Below are positions 26,334 through 36,414 of a DNA stretch of 64,000 nt, piece after piece (the stretch's first letter is position 1; each line of letters begins with the position of its first letter). The notes under the pieces are model-generated. The model saw nothing but the letters and a program-made list of their open reading frames with translations. It ran no database searches and was not told where the DNA came from. Source of the DNA: Leisingera sp. ANG59 (GTDB lineage: Bacteria > Pseudomonadota > Alphaproteobacteria > Rhodobacterales > Rhodobacteraceae). The DNA is taken from positions 1 through 64,000 of the forward strand of contig NZ_WLCM01000021.1 of NCBI RefSeq assembly GCF_013317235.1. Reading direction: 5' to 3'. The position numbers and the translations under genes are program-made.

Positions 26334-27890
26334 GTGATCGAAACCGGCCGTATCGTCATTGCCGGCGCAGGTCTTGGCGCGCTTTACGCCGCACTTGAGC
26401 TGGCGCCCCGGCCGGTCCTTGTTATCTCCCCCGAAACCTTGGGCGAGGGCGCAAGCTCGGCCTGGGCCCAAGGCGGTGTGGCCGCAGCAATGGCCAGCCA
26501 TGACACGCCAGAGGCCCACGCCGCTGACACCCTGCAGGCGGGGGCCGGCACGGTGGATCCTGCGGTTGCCGCCATGGTCACGAAGGTGGCCCGCAAGCAC
26601 ATCATCGATCTGACCGAACTTGGCACTCCCTTTGACCGCGACGCTGATGGCAACTATGTGATGAGCCGCGAAGCTGCCCATTCCGCCGCCCGCGTGGTCC
26701 GGGTGAAGGGTGATCAGGCCGGCGGTCAGATCATGCGGACGCTGATTGCCGCGGTCCGCGCGGCGCCCTCTGTGCAGGTTCTGGAAAACACCCAGGCCGT
26801 GCGGCTGGAAACCGAGGGCAGCACAGCCACCGGCATCTGGATCACCCGCGCCGATGCTCCATCTGCTCCAGTGCTTGTCAAAGCGCCAGCTGTGCTGCTG
26901 GCGGGCGGAGGCTCCGGCGGGCTTTACGCCCACACCACCAATCCGCACCGCATCCGCGGCCAAGTGATCGGATTTGCCGCCCGCGCCGGTGCCCGCATCG
27001 CCGACCCGGAATTCGTGCAGTTCCACCCCACCGCCTTTGACATTGGCGAGGACCCGGCCCCGCTCGCCACCGAGGCTCTCCGCGGCGAAGGCGCAGTTCT
27101 TGTCAATGCGCGCGGCGAACGGTTCATGCTGGCCGCTCACCCCGACGCGGAGCTGGCTCCGCGCGACATTGTCGCCCGCGCCATCTTTGCGGAAACGCAA
27201 GCCGGGCGCCGCCCGATGCTCGACACACGCGACGCCTTGGGCGCGGAGGTCCTGACCCGTTTCCCAACCGTGGCCGAAACATGTGCACGCGCTGGGATCG
27301 ACCCGGTGCAAAAGCCGATCCCGGTTGCTGTCGCTGCCCATTACCACATGGGCGGGGTAGAGGCAGACATGAATGGCCGCACCAGCCTGGCCAGGCTCTG
27401 GGTGTGCGGCGAGGCATCCTCGACCGGTCTGCACGGCGCCAACCGTCTCGCCTCCAACGGGCTGCTGGAGGCGCTGGTCTATGCCCGCAATGCCGCGCAG
27501 GACATGGCATCATTGGCTGCCCCTTCAGACGCCGGAGCCGTTCTGCCAAGCTTTCCGGAAGGCGGACAGGAACTGGACCGGGCAGCGTTGAATGACTTGC
27601 GCCAAACCATGACCGCCCACGCTGGCGTCCGCCGCACTGCCACCGGCCTGAAACATGCCCTCGCCGCAATTGCCCGGCTTGAAGCTGAACAGGCAGCGGA
27701 CGAGAACTTTACCAATATGTGCGCAACCGCCACGCTGATCGCCGCCGCCGCGCTTCAGCGCGAGGAAAGCCGCGGCGGTCATTTCCGCGACGATTTCCCT
27801 GACGCTGATCCCGCGCAGGCCCACCGCACCCGCATCACCCTGGACGAGGCCCTGGCGATCCGAACCAAGGCTGTGAAGGAACTGACATGA
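26334..27890 (+). CDS. nadB: L-aspartate oxidase NadB
   Basis: A 518-residue flavoenzyme that oxidises L-aspartate to iminoaspartate for NadA. The N-terminal FAD motif is GAGLGALYAALEL, followed by GASSAWAQGGVAAAM, and FAD-binding HTTNPHRIRGQVIGFA and EFVQFHPTA lie mid-protein. HYHMGGVEADMNGRT and GEASSTGLHGANRLASN are hallmark motifs of NadB/fumarate reductase flavoproteins. The start is GTG at 26334. The stop overlaps nadC by four bases. Confidence 0.95.
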   Translation: MIETGRIVIAGAGLGALYAALELAPRPVLVISPETLGEGASSAWAQGGVAAAMASHDTPEAHAADTLQAGAGTVDPAVAAMVTKVARKHIIDLTELGTPFDRDADGNYVMSREAAHSAARVVRVKGDQAGGQIMRTLIAAVRAAPSVQVLENTQAVRLETEGSTATGIWITRADAPSAPVLVKAPAVLLAGGGSGGLYAHTTNPHRIRGQVIGFAARAGARIADPEFVQFHPTAFDIGEDPAPLATEALRGEGAVLVNARGERFMLAAHPDAELAPRDIVARAIFAETQAGRRPMLDTRDALGAEVLTRFPTVAETCARAGIDPVQKPIPVAVAAHYHMGGVEADMNGRTSLARLWVCGEASSTGLHGANRLASNGLLEALVYARNAAQDMASLAAPSDAGAVLPSFPEGGQELDRAALNDLRQTMTAHAGVRRTATGLKHALAAIARLEAEQAADENFTNMCATATLIAAAALQREESRGGHFRDDFPDADPAQAHRTRITLDEALAIRTKAVKELT

Positions 27891-28741
27891 GTACTCAATT
27901 CGCCACTCTGCCTGACTTGATTCTGGAACCGATGGTTCGCGCCGCGCTGATGGAGGACTTGGGCCAGAACGGCGATATCACTACCCGCGCGGTTATCCCG
28001 GCCTCCGCAACCTATTCAGCCCGGCTGAATACCCGCGAGGACGGTGTGGTCTCCGGCATGCAGATCGCCCGCATCGCTTTTCACCTGGTGGACGCCGGCC
28101 TGAAGATCGAAACCCTGCTGGCCGACGGCTCGCCATGCAAAAAGGGCGACACCCTGATGACCATCGAAGGCTCTGCTGCCTCGATCCTGTCGGGCGAGCG
28201 CGTTGCGCTGAACTTTGCCGGCCGCCTCACCGGCATCGCCACCCTGACCGCCGCCTTTGCTGCCGAGACACGCGGCACAGGCACACGTATCACCTGCACC
28301 CGCAAGACCACTCCTGGCCTGCGCATTGCCGAGAAGCAGGCCGTGCTGCACGGCGGCGGCTACAACCACCGATTCGGCCTGTCGGACGCAATCCTGATCA
28401 AGGACAACCACATCGCTGCCGCCGGCGGGGTCAAGGCGGTGCTGGAAGCCGCCAAGGCCAGCGTCAGCCACATGATGAAGGTGGAAATCGAGGTCGACAC
28501 CCTGGACCAGCTCGCTGAAGTGATTGCCACCGGCGGCGCCGATGTTGTGCTGCTCGACAACATGGATACACCCACCCTCGCCAAGGCCGTGGAGATGGCC
28601 AAAGGCCATGTCGTTACCGAAGCCTCCGGCAACATGCGGCTTGAGCGCATAGCCGAGGTGGCGGCAACCGGGGTCGACTACATTTCTTCCGGCGCGCTCA
28701 CCCATTCGGCGCGAACGCTGGATCTGGGCCTCGACTTCTGA
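27887..28741 (+). CDS. nadC: Nicotinate-nucleotide pyrophosphorylase NadC
   Basis: A 284-residue quinolinate phosphoribosyltransferase, the last step of the nadABC branch, converting quinolinate and PRPP to nicotinate mononucleotide. Conserved blocks include EDLGQNGDITTRAVIP, CTRKTTPGLRIAEKQAVLHGGGYNHRFGLSD and the lysine-rich LIKDNHI. The ATGA overlap with nadB couples translation. It ends convergent to the CocE-type hydrolase, with 62 bp between stops. Confidence 0.95.
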   Translation: MSTQFATLPDLILEPMVRAALMEDLGQNGDITTRAVIPASATYSARLNTREDGVVSGMQIARIAFHLVDAGLKIETLLADGSPCKKGDTLMTIEGSAASILSGERVALNFAGRLTGIATLTAAFAAETRGTGTRITCTRKTTPGLRIAEKQAVLHGGGYNHRFGLSDAILIKDNHIAAAGGVKAVLEAAKASVSHMMKVEIEVDTLDQLAEVIATGGADVVLLDNMDTPTLAKAVEMAKGHVVTEASGNMRLERIAEVAATGVDYISSGALTHSARTLDLGLDF

Positions 28742-28803
28742 ACATCGGGCGTGCGGCGCTCAATTCAGCACCGCGCGCTTGGACAGAGCTGTCAGCGTGC
28801 CGC

Positions 28804-30789
28804 CTACAGCACCCCTCGGGGCACAGTCTCCCGCCATTCCTTGGTTACCGCCACTTCTTTTTCCGCGCCTTCATAAGCCGTGACCTTGCGCCAGAGATAA
28901 AAATTCTCGCGGTCGCAGGTCACCTTGTTCTCCGTATCGATCGAGACCTGCCAGCCGCCGCGCTCGAATTCAAAGGTCCAATCGCTGGCAAAAGCTGCGG
29001 TTGCTGGATCGTCCGGATGCACTTCGTAGTGCATCGCCACATGACTGCCCACGCACATGCCGTGGTAGGGGTCCACAGCCTTCCCGTAGTCGTCAAAAGT
29101 GTCGAGCACCAATGCGCCGTCCTCGCGGGTCCACGTCTTGGAGCGGCCGCTGGCGTTGCGCAGTTGCTCAGCCTTCAGTACCGGATAATCCCGCGGCGCG
29201 CCTGGGTTCTGCGGCAGGATCTCTTCGGACACGAAACGTTCCGGCAACACCAGTGAGCTATCCTCCAGATGCAGCATCACCTCGGCTGCTTCTGGCGAGG
29301 GCCAAACAATAGGCCAGTAAGACGTAGACAATGCCAGCCGCAACACATGACCAGGCTTCAAGCGGTGCGCGCATTCATTCAGTTCAATCTCCGCTTCATA
29401 GCGCTCGCCCGGCACCAGTTTCTCAGGAGCCTCGAAGCCATTGCGGCATGTGAGGTTCAGGGGCCGGTATGTGATCCGCTGTGAAACGCCTTCCGGCGAG
29501 ACATCGCAAACCCGTGCCACCAGCTGAGCCACTGGTTTATCTACGCTGAACGCCACCTTCACCCGCGGCCGGCCCAGCAGTTCCAGCGGTTCGGCCAAAG
29601 GCGCGGTCTCAAAGCAAGCCGACAGCCTGTCATCCTCCGCCTGATCGCCCGCCAGTTCATTGTCGTACCGCATGCCCGGGCAGAAGTATCCCCCGGCCCG
29701 GCCCAAGGTCGCCGGGCTGCTGATGGCCAGCGTTCCGGCCACGGGCTGGTCTCCTAGAGTTCCCTGCCCCAGAAACATCACCCGGTCCCGCACATTTGGC
29801 GAAGGCCACTTCGCCTCAGCCACCCAACGGCCTTGGCGCGGCTTGTTCTGCATGGTGGGGTTGAAATGCTCTTGCATGAAAATACGGTAATCCGGCAAAT
29901 CTTCGGCACCGGTTTCCTCGCCCTTCAGCCACTTGCCGAACCAGCGCAGCACCTCGCCATGGAAATCGGCAGGATCCAGCTTTGCGATGTGGGCATAGCG
30001 GTGCTCCCACGGGCCAATCATAGCTTTGGCAGGCGCGGTCAGATTGGCCGCAAGCGCGGAAGGCGCATTCACATAGGCATCGGCCCAGCCTGTGATCGCC
30101 AGCACTGGCGCCTGAATTGCGGGCCAGTCTTCGCAAACCGATCCGTGCTTCCAGAAATCCCCGCGGACTTGCCGGCGCAGCCACTCGGCAGCCATGAACG
30201 GCATTTCCTCAATCCGCTTAATCCAGTCTTCCCTCCAATCCGCGCGATGCACCGGGTCGGCGGGGCGCGACTGATAGGCAAACATCTGGCTGCCCCAATT
30301 GGCATTATCGCTCAGCAGGCAGCCGCCCATATAGTGGATGTCATCGGCGTACCGGTCCACGGTCGAGGCTACCGACATCACCGCCTTCAGCGCCGGCGGG
30401 CGGCGGAAGGCCAGCTGCAGCCCGTTGAAGCCGCCCCAGCTGATTCCGATCATGCCAATGTTGCCATTGCACCAGTTCTGCGCGGCCATCCATTCGAGCA
30501 CAGCTTCGCCGTCGCTCAGCTCCTGATTTGAGTATTCGTCATCGAACACCCCTTCACTGTCACCCGTGCCTGCAATGTCTACCCGCAGGCAGGCGTAACC
30601 TTCGGCGGCAAAGACCGTATGCGTAGTCTCATCCCGTGGCGCAGTACCGTCACGTTTGCGGTAGGGGAGGTATTCCAAGATTGCAGGAAACGGTCCCTCG
30701 CCTTCAGGCAGCCACATGCGTGCCGCCAGCCTGCGCCCATCGGGCAGGGATATCCAAGTGTTTTCGATGATGCTGTATGCACCGGGCAT
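28804..30789 (-). CDS. CocE/NonD family hydrolase (X-Pro dipeptidyl-peptidase S15-like)
   Basis: A 661-residue alpha/beta hydrolase. The nucleophile serine is S117 in GISWGG, and the N-terminal domain also has DIAGTGDSEG. The C-terminal half has the jelly-roll of the S15/CocE group, which includes cocaine esterase, glutaryl-7-ACA acylase and X-Pro peptidases. No signal peptide is visible, so it is probably cytoplasmic. The natural substrate (ester, amide or peptide) cannot be told. It lies 131 bp from the co-directional CoA-transferase gene and may be separately transcribed. Confidence 0.85.
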   Translation of the reverse strand: MPGAYSIIENTWISLPDGRRLAARMWLPEGEGPFPAILEYLPYRKRDGTAPRDETTHTVFAAEGYACLRVDIAGTGDSEGVFDDEYSNQELSDGEAVLEWMAAQNWCNGNIGMIGISWGGFNGLQLAFRRPPALKAVMSVASTVDRYADDIHYMGGCLLSDNANWGSQMFAYQSRPADPVHRADWREDWIKRIEEMPFMAAEWLRRQVRGDFWKHGSVCEDWPAIQAPVLAITGWADAYVNAPSALAANLTAPAKAMIGPWEHRYAHIAKLDPADFHGEVLRWFGKWLKGEETGAEDLPDYRIFMQEHFNPTMQNKPRQGRWVAEAKWPSPNVRDRVMFLGQGTLGDQPVAGTLAISSPATLGRAGGYFCPGMRYDNELAGDQAEDDRLSACFETAPLAEPLELLGRPRVKVAFSVDKPVAQLVARVCDVSPEGVSQRITYRPLNLTCRNGFEAPEKLVPGERYEAEIELNECAHRLKPGHVLRLALSTSYWPIVWPSPEAAEVMLHLEDSSLVLPERFVSEEILPQNPGAPRDYPVLKAEQLRNASGRSKTWTREDGALVLDTFDDYGKAVDPYHGMCVGSHVAMHYEVHPDDPATAAFASDWTFEFERGGWQVSIDTENKVTCDRENFYLWRKVTAYEGAEKEVAVTKEWRETVPRGVL

Positions 30790-30920
30790 AGGCTTTTCCT
30801 CTGACTGCTGTTTGCGTCCGCCTTCACCCGCACCTTCGCCAAATCCGCGCCCGCGGCAAAGTGAGCGTTTCTGCGCGGATGTAAGCGAGTTTACGCGTGT
30901 TCAGGTATTACTTGCGCAAG

Positions 30921-32033
30921 TCAGGGCAACTGCTTCGGAAGTTTTGGTGCAGATTTCTTTAGTGAAAGCTCCGAATCTGAAAACTTCCACGGCCCGCGCA
31001 CGCCCGGCACACCCTCCGGCGCGATCTGCATACCCCTATGCCTGAGTTGCGGATCATCAAAAGCCTGGCCGATGGTGTTAATTGGCCCGGCCGGCACAGT
31101 TGCCGCCTCCAGTGCCGCCAGAAGATCCGCTTGCGTCCATTCGGCCAGCACCGTTTCAAGGGCGGCAGTCAGATCCTTGCGGTTTGCCACCCGCAGCTGA
31201 TTGGTCAGAAACCGTGCATCGGATTTCGTGTCAGCCAATCCAAGGACGTCACAAAGCCTTTGAAACTGGCCGTCATTCCCGACCGCCAGAATCACATGGC
31301 CGTCCTTGACCATCATCACCTGGTAAGGCGCTATATTGGGGTGGTCGTTGCCCAGCCGCACTGGGCTTTCCCCGGTCGCCAAATAGTTCATCGCCTGATT
31401 TGCCAGCAGCGCCGTCGCGCAATCCATTAATGACATATCCAAATGCTGGCCCCGCCCCGTTGTATGGCGCTGTTCCACCGCCGCCAGAATTCCGATGGTC
31501 CCATAGAGCCCTGTTACGATATCAGTAATCGCAACCCCCACTTTCTGGGGCTGGCCATCCTGTGCGCCGGTAATCGACATCAGCCCGGACATTCCCTGCA
31601 GCAGGAAATCATAACCGGCACGCGACGCATTAGGCCCGTCCTGCCCAAAACCTGTAACCGAACAATAAATCAGCCGCGGATTGATCTTGGACAGCGTCTC
31701 GTAATCGAGCCCGTATTTTTTCAGCCCGCCGACCTTGAAGTTTTCAATCAGGATATCGGCATCCTGGATCAGCCGGACCACTGTCTGTCTGCCCGCTTCA
31801 GTGCGGAAATCAGCGGTAACACAGTCCTTGCCTCGGTTGGCCGCATAGTAGTAAGCGGCTGACCTGTCACCGTCCCGCTCGATGAAAGGGGGACCCCACT
31901 TGCGGGTGTCATCGCCATCGGGGCTTTCCACCTTTATCACCTCGGCGCCCAGGTCCGCCAAGGACTGACCAATCCAAGGCCCGGCCAGAATACGGGCAAT
32001 TTCGACCACTTTCAGGCCTGCAAGCGGGGTCAT
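30921..32033 (-). CDS. CoA-transferase family III (CaiB/BaiF)
   Basis: A 370-residue class III CoA-transferase. The N-terminus GLKVVEIARILAGPWIGQSLADLGAEVIKVE is the standard opening, and the catalytic aspartate is at about 169-170 in AITDIVTGLYG. Length is normal, unlike the two-part protein at 3766. Such enzymes use formyl-CoA, succinyl-CoA or similar donors; the acceptor acid is unknown. It diverges from zwf across 295 bp that contain a perfect TAGACC/GGTCTA palindrome. Confidence 0.88.
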   Translation of the reverse strand: MTPLAGLKVVEIARILAGPWIGQSLADLGAEVIKVESPDGDDTRKWGPPFIERDGDRSAAYYYAANRGKDCVTADFRTEAGRQTVVRLIQDADILIENFKVGGLKKYGLDYETLSKINPRLIYCSVTGFGQDGPNASRAGYDFLLQGMSGLMSITGAQDGQPQKVGVAITDIVTGLYGTIGILAAVEQRHTTGRGQHLDMSLMDCATALLANQAMNYLATGESPVRLGNDHPNIAPYQVMMVKDGHVILAVGNDGQFQRLCDVLGLADTKSDARFLTNQLRVANRKDLTAALETVLAEWTQADLLAALEAATVPAGPINTIGQAFDDPQLRHRGMQIAPEGVPGVRGPWKFSDSELSLKKSAPKLPKQLP

Positions 32034-32150
32034 AGGCGCTCCTTTCTATCGGAAACAGTTTTCTTCCCGTCTTGCTTAACCCCTGCCGCGCCTTCCGGCA
32101 AGATTTGATCAAATTACACCTTTCAGGACACAGTGATCTCAATTCTGAAA

Positions 32151-32163
32151 TAGACCCGGTCTA
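32151..32163. promoter_or_regulatory. Palindrome TAGACC-C-GGTCTA, TetR-type operator candidate
   Basis: A perfect 13-base inverted repeat with a single central base lies in the divergent gap between the CoA-transferase and zwf. Arms of this sequence (TAGACC/GGTCTA) are common in operators of TetR-family regulators. It is 118 bases from the CoA-transferase start and 166 from the zwf start. No TetR gene is encoded in the window. Confidence 0.45.
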
Positions 32164-32328
32164 GCTACGCTCCGCATTTCGAAATTTATTGTAGCCCTCA
32201 AACCGCCAACATGTTAGCGATAACGAAACTTAATCCGCCCTATGCCAGCAGAGGGAATTGAATTGCCGCGCCCTTGGCGGCACAATGCTCTGGCCTTGCG
32301 GCCCCAATGGAACAGCGATGTAATATCA

Positions 32329-33789
32329 ATGGTTTCCCGCGTCATTCCTGTTGACCCCTTCGACCTCGTGCTGTTTGGCGCGACCGGTGACCTGGCCCGC
32401 CGCAAGATCCTGCCTGCCCTGTTCCACCGCTTTCAAATCGGCCAATTCAGCACAGGTTGCCGTATTATCGGCACCTCGCGAAGCGAACTGACTGCAGAAG
32501 AGTTCCGCAGCCAGACTGCAGACGCGATCCACGAATTCGGCCAGGATGTAGAGACCACCCCCCAGGAGGTCGCCGCTTTCACCGCGCTGCTGGACTATGC
32601 CGCGGTTGATGCCCGCGGCGATACGGGCTGGGACGAAATCCGCGGGAAACTGCGCGACGATACGGTGCGCGCCTTTTACTTGTCAGTCGGGCCCTCCCTG
32701 TTTACAGACATTGCCCGCCGCCTCAGCGAGACCGGCATTGCTACGCCCGAGAGCCGCATTGTTCTGGAAAAGCCCTTCGGCCATGACCTCGTCTCAGCCC
32801 AAGCTTTGAACGCCGCTCTGCGGGAGCATTTCGAGGAACAGCAGATCTACAGGATCGACCACTACTTGGGCAAGGAGACGGTGCAGAACCTGATGGCCCT
32901 GCGCTTTGCTAACTCTCTTTTTGAGCCGCTCTGGAACTCCTCTCATATCGATCATGTGCAAATCACCGTGGCCGAAAGTATCGGCGTCGAAGGGCGCGGC
33001 GAGTATTATGATAAGTCCGGCGCCATGCGGGACATGGTGCAGAATCACTTGATGCAGCTTCTGTGCCTGACAGCAATGGAGCCGCCCGCGCAGTTTACGC
33101 CCAATTCGGTGCGGGACGAGAAGGTCAAGGTGATCGAGGCGTTGCGCCCGGTGCCGCAGGCCAGCATTGCCCGCGGCCAATACCGTGGCAGGAACAGCGG
33201 CCAGAACAGCGACAGCTATCGCGATCATGCCGGGAATGCCGCCAGCCGAACCGAAAGCTACATTGCTCTCAAGGTTGAGGTAGCGAACTGGCGATGGGCC
33301 GGCACGCCCTTTTACTTGCGCACGGGCAAGCGCCTGCGCGAGCGGGTAAGTGAGATCGCCGTCTACTTCCGAGACCCGCCGCACAACATTTTCGAAGGCT
33401 CAGGACCGGTGCACGGAAACGTGCTGGTGATCCGGCTGCAGCCGGATGAAGGCATCACACTGAAAACCACCATCAAGGATCCGGGCCCCGGGGGCATGCG
33501 GCTGACGGGCGCCAACCTGGACATGACCTTTGCCGATGAACTGGCCGAATCCGGGCGCCCCCAGGACGCTTATGAGCGGCTGATCATGGATGTCATCCGC
33601 GGCAACCAGACGCTGTTCATGCGTGGAGACGAAGTCGAGGCCGCCTGGGCTTGGGCAGATCCGATCATTGCCGGCTGGCAGGACGCGGGCGACTCCCCGC
33701 AGCCATATGACAGCGGCAGTTCCGGCCCCGATGACTCCCTTCTTCTGATCCATCGCGACGGCCGTCGCTGGCGCAGCATCGGAGCATAA
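32329..33789 (+). CDS. zwf: Glucose-6-phosphate 1-dehydrogenase
   Basis: A 486-residue enzyme oxidising glucose 6-phosphate to 6-phosphogluconolactone with NAD(P), the entry to the Entner-Doudoroff route. The nucleotide motif GATGDLARRK is at 17-26 and the substrate/catalytic motif RIDHYLGKE at 175-183. I chose the ATG at 32329 because it gives normal length; the frame is open to 32242. It leads zwf-edd-eda; the next enzyme, 6-phosphogluconolactonase (pgl), is absent from the operon. Confidence 0.95.
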   Translation: MVSRVIPVDPFDLVLFGATGDLARRKILPALFHRFQIGQFSTGCRIIGTSRSELTAEEFRSQTADAIHEFGQDVETTPQEVAAFTALLDYAAVDARGDTGWDEIRGKLRDDTVRAFYLSVGPSLFTDIARRLSETGIATPESRIVLEKPFGHDLVSAQALNAALREHFEEQQIYRIDHYLGKETVQNLMALRFANSLFEPLWNSSHIDHVQITVAESIGVEGRGEYYDKSGAMRDMVQNHLMQLLCLTAMEPPAQFTPNSVRDEKVKVIEALRPVPQASIARGQYRGRNSGQNSDSYRDHAGNAASRTESYIALKVEVANWRWAGTPFYLRTGKRLRERVSEIAVYFRDPPHNIFEGSGPVHGNVLVIRLQPDEGITLKTTIKDPGPGGMRLTGANLDMTFADELAESGRPQDAYERLIMDVIRGNQTLFMRGDEVEAAWAWADPIIAGWQDAGDSPQPYDSGSSGPDDSLLLIHRDGRRWRSIGA

Positions 33790-33790
33790 G

Positions 33791-33841
33791 ATGGCTACCT
33801 TCACTTCCGCCCTCGCAGATTACAGCAAAGGCACGACATGA
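33791..33841 (+). CDS. 16-codon ORF filling the zwf-edd gap
   Basis: An ATG two bases after the zwf stop opens a frame of 16 codons ([16 protein letters not shown]) whose stop overlaps the edd start by ATGA. It occupies the whole gap and could couple translation of zwf to edd. It is too short to recognise, and could be a chance frame or a trace of a lost gene such as pgl. Confidence 0.25.
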   Translation: MATFTSALADYSKGTT

Positions 33842-35646
33842 CCCTGAATTCCACACTGGCAGCCGTCACGGAGCGCATTGTCCTCCGAAGCGAGGCGACC
33901 CGTATCGCCTACCTGGAGCGGATGCACGCCGCAAAGAGCAAAGGCCCGGCCCGGGCCCATCTCAGCTGCTCCGGTCAGGCTCATGCCTATGCAGCGACCG
34001 GCACAGACCAGCAGTCGCTGGCGGAGGGCAGCAAGGGGCACCTAGGGATTGTCACTGCCTATAACGACATGCTTTCGGCGCATCAGCCGTTTGAGACTTA
34101 TCCTGCACTGATCCGCGACACGCTACGCAAGTCCGGCGGTACCGCACAAGTTGCAGGCGGCGTGCCTGCAATGTGCGACGGGGTCACCCAGGGAGAGGCT
34201 GGCATGGAGCTGAGCCTGTTTTCCCGAGACACCATCGCCATGGCCACGGGCGTCGCGCTCAGCCACAACGTGTTCGACGCGGCGGTGTTTCTCGGCGTCT
34301 GCGATAAGATTGTTCCCGGTCTGGTGATCGGTGCCCAGGCCTTTGGCCATATCCCGGCGGTTTTCCTGCCTGCAGGCCCGATGACCAGTGGCCTGGCTAA
34401 TGACGAAAAGGCGCAGATCCGCCAGAAATTTGCCGCTGGTGAAATTTCCCGCGAGGATCTGCTGAAGGCAGAAATGGCGGCTTACCACGGCCCCGGCACC
34501 TGTACCTTTTATGGCACCGCCAACACAAATCAGATGCTTATGGAGTTCATGGGGCTGCACCTGCCTGGTTCCTCGTTTGTTAACCCCGGCACCCCGCTGC
34601 GCAAGGCGCTGACCGTCGAGGGAGCCAAGCGTGCACTTACGCTCAGTGCGCTCGGCAACAACTACACGCCTGTGTGCGATGTGCTGGACGAAAAGGCCTA
34701 TGCCAACGGTATCGTCGGGCTGATGGCAACCGGTGGTTCTACCAACCTGCTGATCCACCTCATTGCCATGGCACGGGCGGGCGGTATCCTTTTGGATTGG
34801 CAGGATTTTGCGGATATGTCTGAGGCGGTTCCACTGCTGGCCAAGGTCTATCCCAACGGCTTGGCAGACGTGAACCATTTTCACGCGGCTGGCGGCCTAG
34901 GCTATATGATTGGCGAGTTGCTGAAGGCGGGGCTTTTGCATCCGGACACCAGGACAGTCGCGGGTGAAGGGCTGGAGCATTACACGCAGGAGCCGTTCCT
35001 TTCGGATGACGGCCTGACCTTCCGTCCCGGGCCTGGACAAAGCCTGAATGACGCAGTGCTGCGCCCGGCGGATGCGCCCTTCCAGAAGACCGGCGGGCTG
35101 AAGCGGCTGACAGGAAATCTGGGCACGTCTGTCATCAAAGTCTCGGCAGTCGCGAATGAGCACCGGGTGGTCGAAGCCCCAGCTAGGGTCTTTCACGACC
35201 AGGAAGAGGCCAAGGCCGCCTTCAAGGCGGGCGAATTGACCGGCGACGTGATCGTTGTGGTCCGCTTCCAAGGGCCGAAGGCCAACGGCATGCCCGAACT
35301 GCACAGCCTGACGCCGTTCCTCGGCATCCTGCAAGGCCGCGGCCAGAAAGTGGCTCTAGTCACCGATGGGCGGATGTCTGGGGCTTCCGGCAAGATCCCG
35401 GCGGCGATCCATGTGGTGCCCGAGGCGCTTGACGGCGGCCCTATTGCCAGAATCCAGGACGGCGACCTTTTGCGGCTCGATGCAGTCAATGGCACCCTGG
35501 AAATACTGACTGAGTCTGTGATGGACCGCGCTCCCGCCACTGCCGATCTCAGCGCCTATCAGCACGGCACCGGCCGCGAGCTGTTTTCCCTATTCCGCCG
35601 TTCGGTTGCCTCAGCCGATGAAGGCGCCAGCGTATTTGGAGTATAG
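33838..35646 (+). CDS. edd: Phosphogluconate dehydratase Edd
   Basis: A 602-residue [4Fe-4S] dehydratase that turns 6-phosphogluconate into KDPG. Conserved IlvD/Edd blocks are present: [59 protein letters not shown] and [15 protein letters not shown], which carry the cluster cysteines, and [17 protein letters not shown] near the C-terminus. It is followed by eda after a three-base gap. Confidence 0.95.
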   Translation: MTLNSTLAAVTERIVLRSEATRIAYLERMHAAKSKGPARAHLSCSGQAHAYAATGTDQQSLAEGSKGHLGIVTAYNDMLSAHQPFETYPALIRDTLRKSGGTAQVAGGVPAMCDGVTQGEAGMELSLFSRDTIAMATGVALSHNVFDAAVFLGVCDKIVPGLVIGAQAFGHIPAVFLPAGPMTSGLANDEKAQIRQKFAAGEISREDLLKAEMAAYHGPGTCTFYGTANTNQMLMEFMGLHLPGSSFVNPGTPLRKALTVEGAKRALTLSALGNNYTPVCDVLDEKAYANGIVGLMATGGSTNLLIHLIAMARAGGILLDWQDFADMSEAVPLLAKVYPNGLADVNHFHAAGGLGYMIGELLKAGLLHPDTRTVAGEGLEHYTQEPFLSDDGLTFRPGPGQSLNDAVLRPADAPFQKTGGLKRLTGNLGTSVIKVSAVANEHRVVEAPARVFHDQEEAKAAFKAGELTGDVIVVVRFQGPKANGMPELHSLTPFLGILQGRGQKVALVTDGRMSGASGKIPAAIHVVPEALDGGPIARIQDGDLLRLDAVNGTLEILTESVMDRAPATADLSAYQHGTGRELFSLFRRSVASADEGASVFGV

Positions 35647-35649
35647 GCC

Positions 35650-36300
35650 ATGCGGATTACCCCTCAGGACGCCAGCCTGCGCACCTGTGAGATTTGCACC
35701 CTGGCGCCGGTGATGCCGGTGCTGGTTGTGGAGGATGCGGCCAATGCCCGCCCCCTGGCCGAGGCGCTGGTGTCAGGCGGGCTGTCTGCCTTGGAAGTCA
35801 CCCTGCGCACCGGTGCGGCGCTGGACGTGATCCGCGAGATGGCACAGGTGAAAGGCGGAGTTGTCGGGGCCGGCACGCTGATCACCCCCAAGGACGCCGA
35901 AGCCGCCAAAGAGGCAGGCGCGCAGTTCGGCGTCTCCCCTGGTGCCACCGACTATTTGCTGGACGCCTGTGAAGCCATCGGCCTGCCACTCCTGCCCGGT
36001 GCCGCTACCGCGACTGAGGCAATGCGGCTCCTGGCCCGAGGCTACGGCATGCTGAAATTTTTCCCGGCCGAGGCCTCCGGCGGCGCCCCCGCGCTCAAGG
36101 CAATCGGCGCGCCACTACCGCAAATTTCCTTCTGCCCCACAGGCGGCATCAGCCCGGAAAACGCCGAAACCTACCTCAAGCTGGGAAATGTGGTCTGCAC
36201 AGGCGGCAGCTGGGTTGCCCCCGAGGATCTGGTCCAGTCTGGCAACTGGAGCGCAATTGAGGACCTGGCCCACAAGGCCAGCACCTTGGGCAAGCGCTGA
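35650..36300 (+). CDS. eda: KDPG aldolase Eda (2-dehydro-3-deoxy-phosphogluconate aldolase)
   Basis: A 216-residue class I aldolase that splits KDPG to pyruvate and glyceraldehyde 3-phosphate. The catalytic glutamate is E49 in ALEVTLRT and the Schiff-base lysine K136 in MLKFFPAE; CPTGGIS near 157-163 binds phosphate. Last gene of the Entner-Doudoroff operon. Confidence 0.95.
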   Translation: MRITPQDASLRTCEICTLAPVMPVLVVEDAANARPLAEALVSGGLSALEVTLRTGAALDVIREMAQVKGGVVGAGTLITPKDAEAAKEAGAQFGVSPGATDYLLDACEAIGLPLLPGAATATEAMRLLARGYGMLKFFPAEASGGAPALKAIGAPLPQISFCPTGGISPENAETYLKLGNVVCTGGSWVAPEDLVQSGNWSAIEDLAHKASTLGKR

Positions 36301-36414
36301 TCGCGGCTCATTTCTGCCCATGGCGGGCAGTTGGCAGCGCAACGCCAGCAGTTGCTTTACCGGACCGCTGATTCCATGTTTCCCGCAAGCACCGGGAACC
36401 AAAGGAACTACCTC

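Noticed and set aside
25248-27434. 728-codon minus-strand ORF opposite nadA and nadB
   Set aside because: A shadow frame in GC-rich DNA; the + strand carries full-length nadA and nadB with all conserved motifs.
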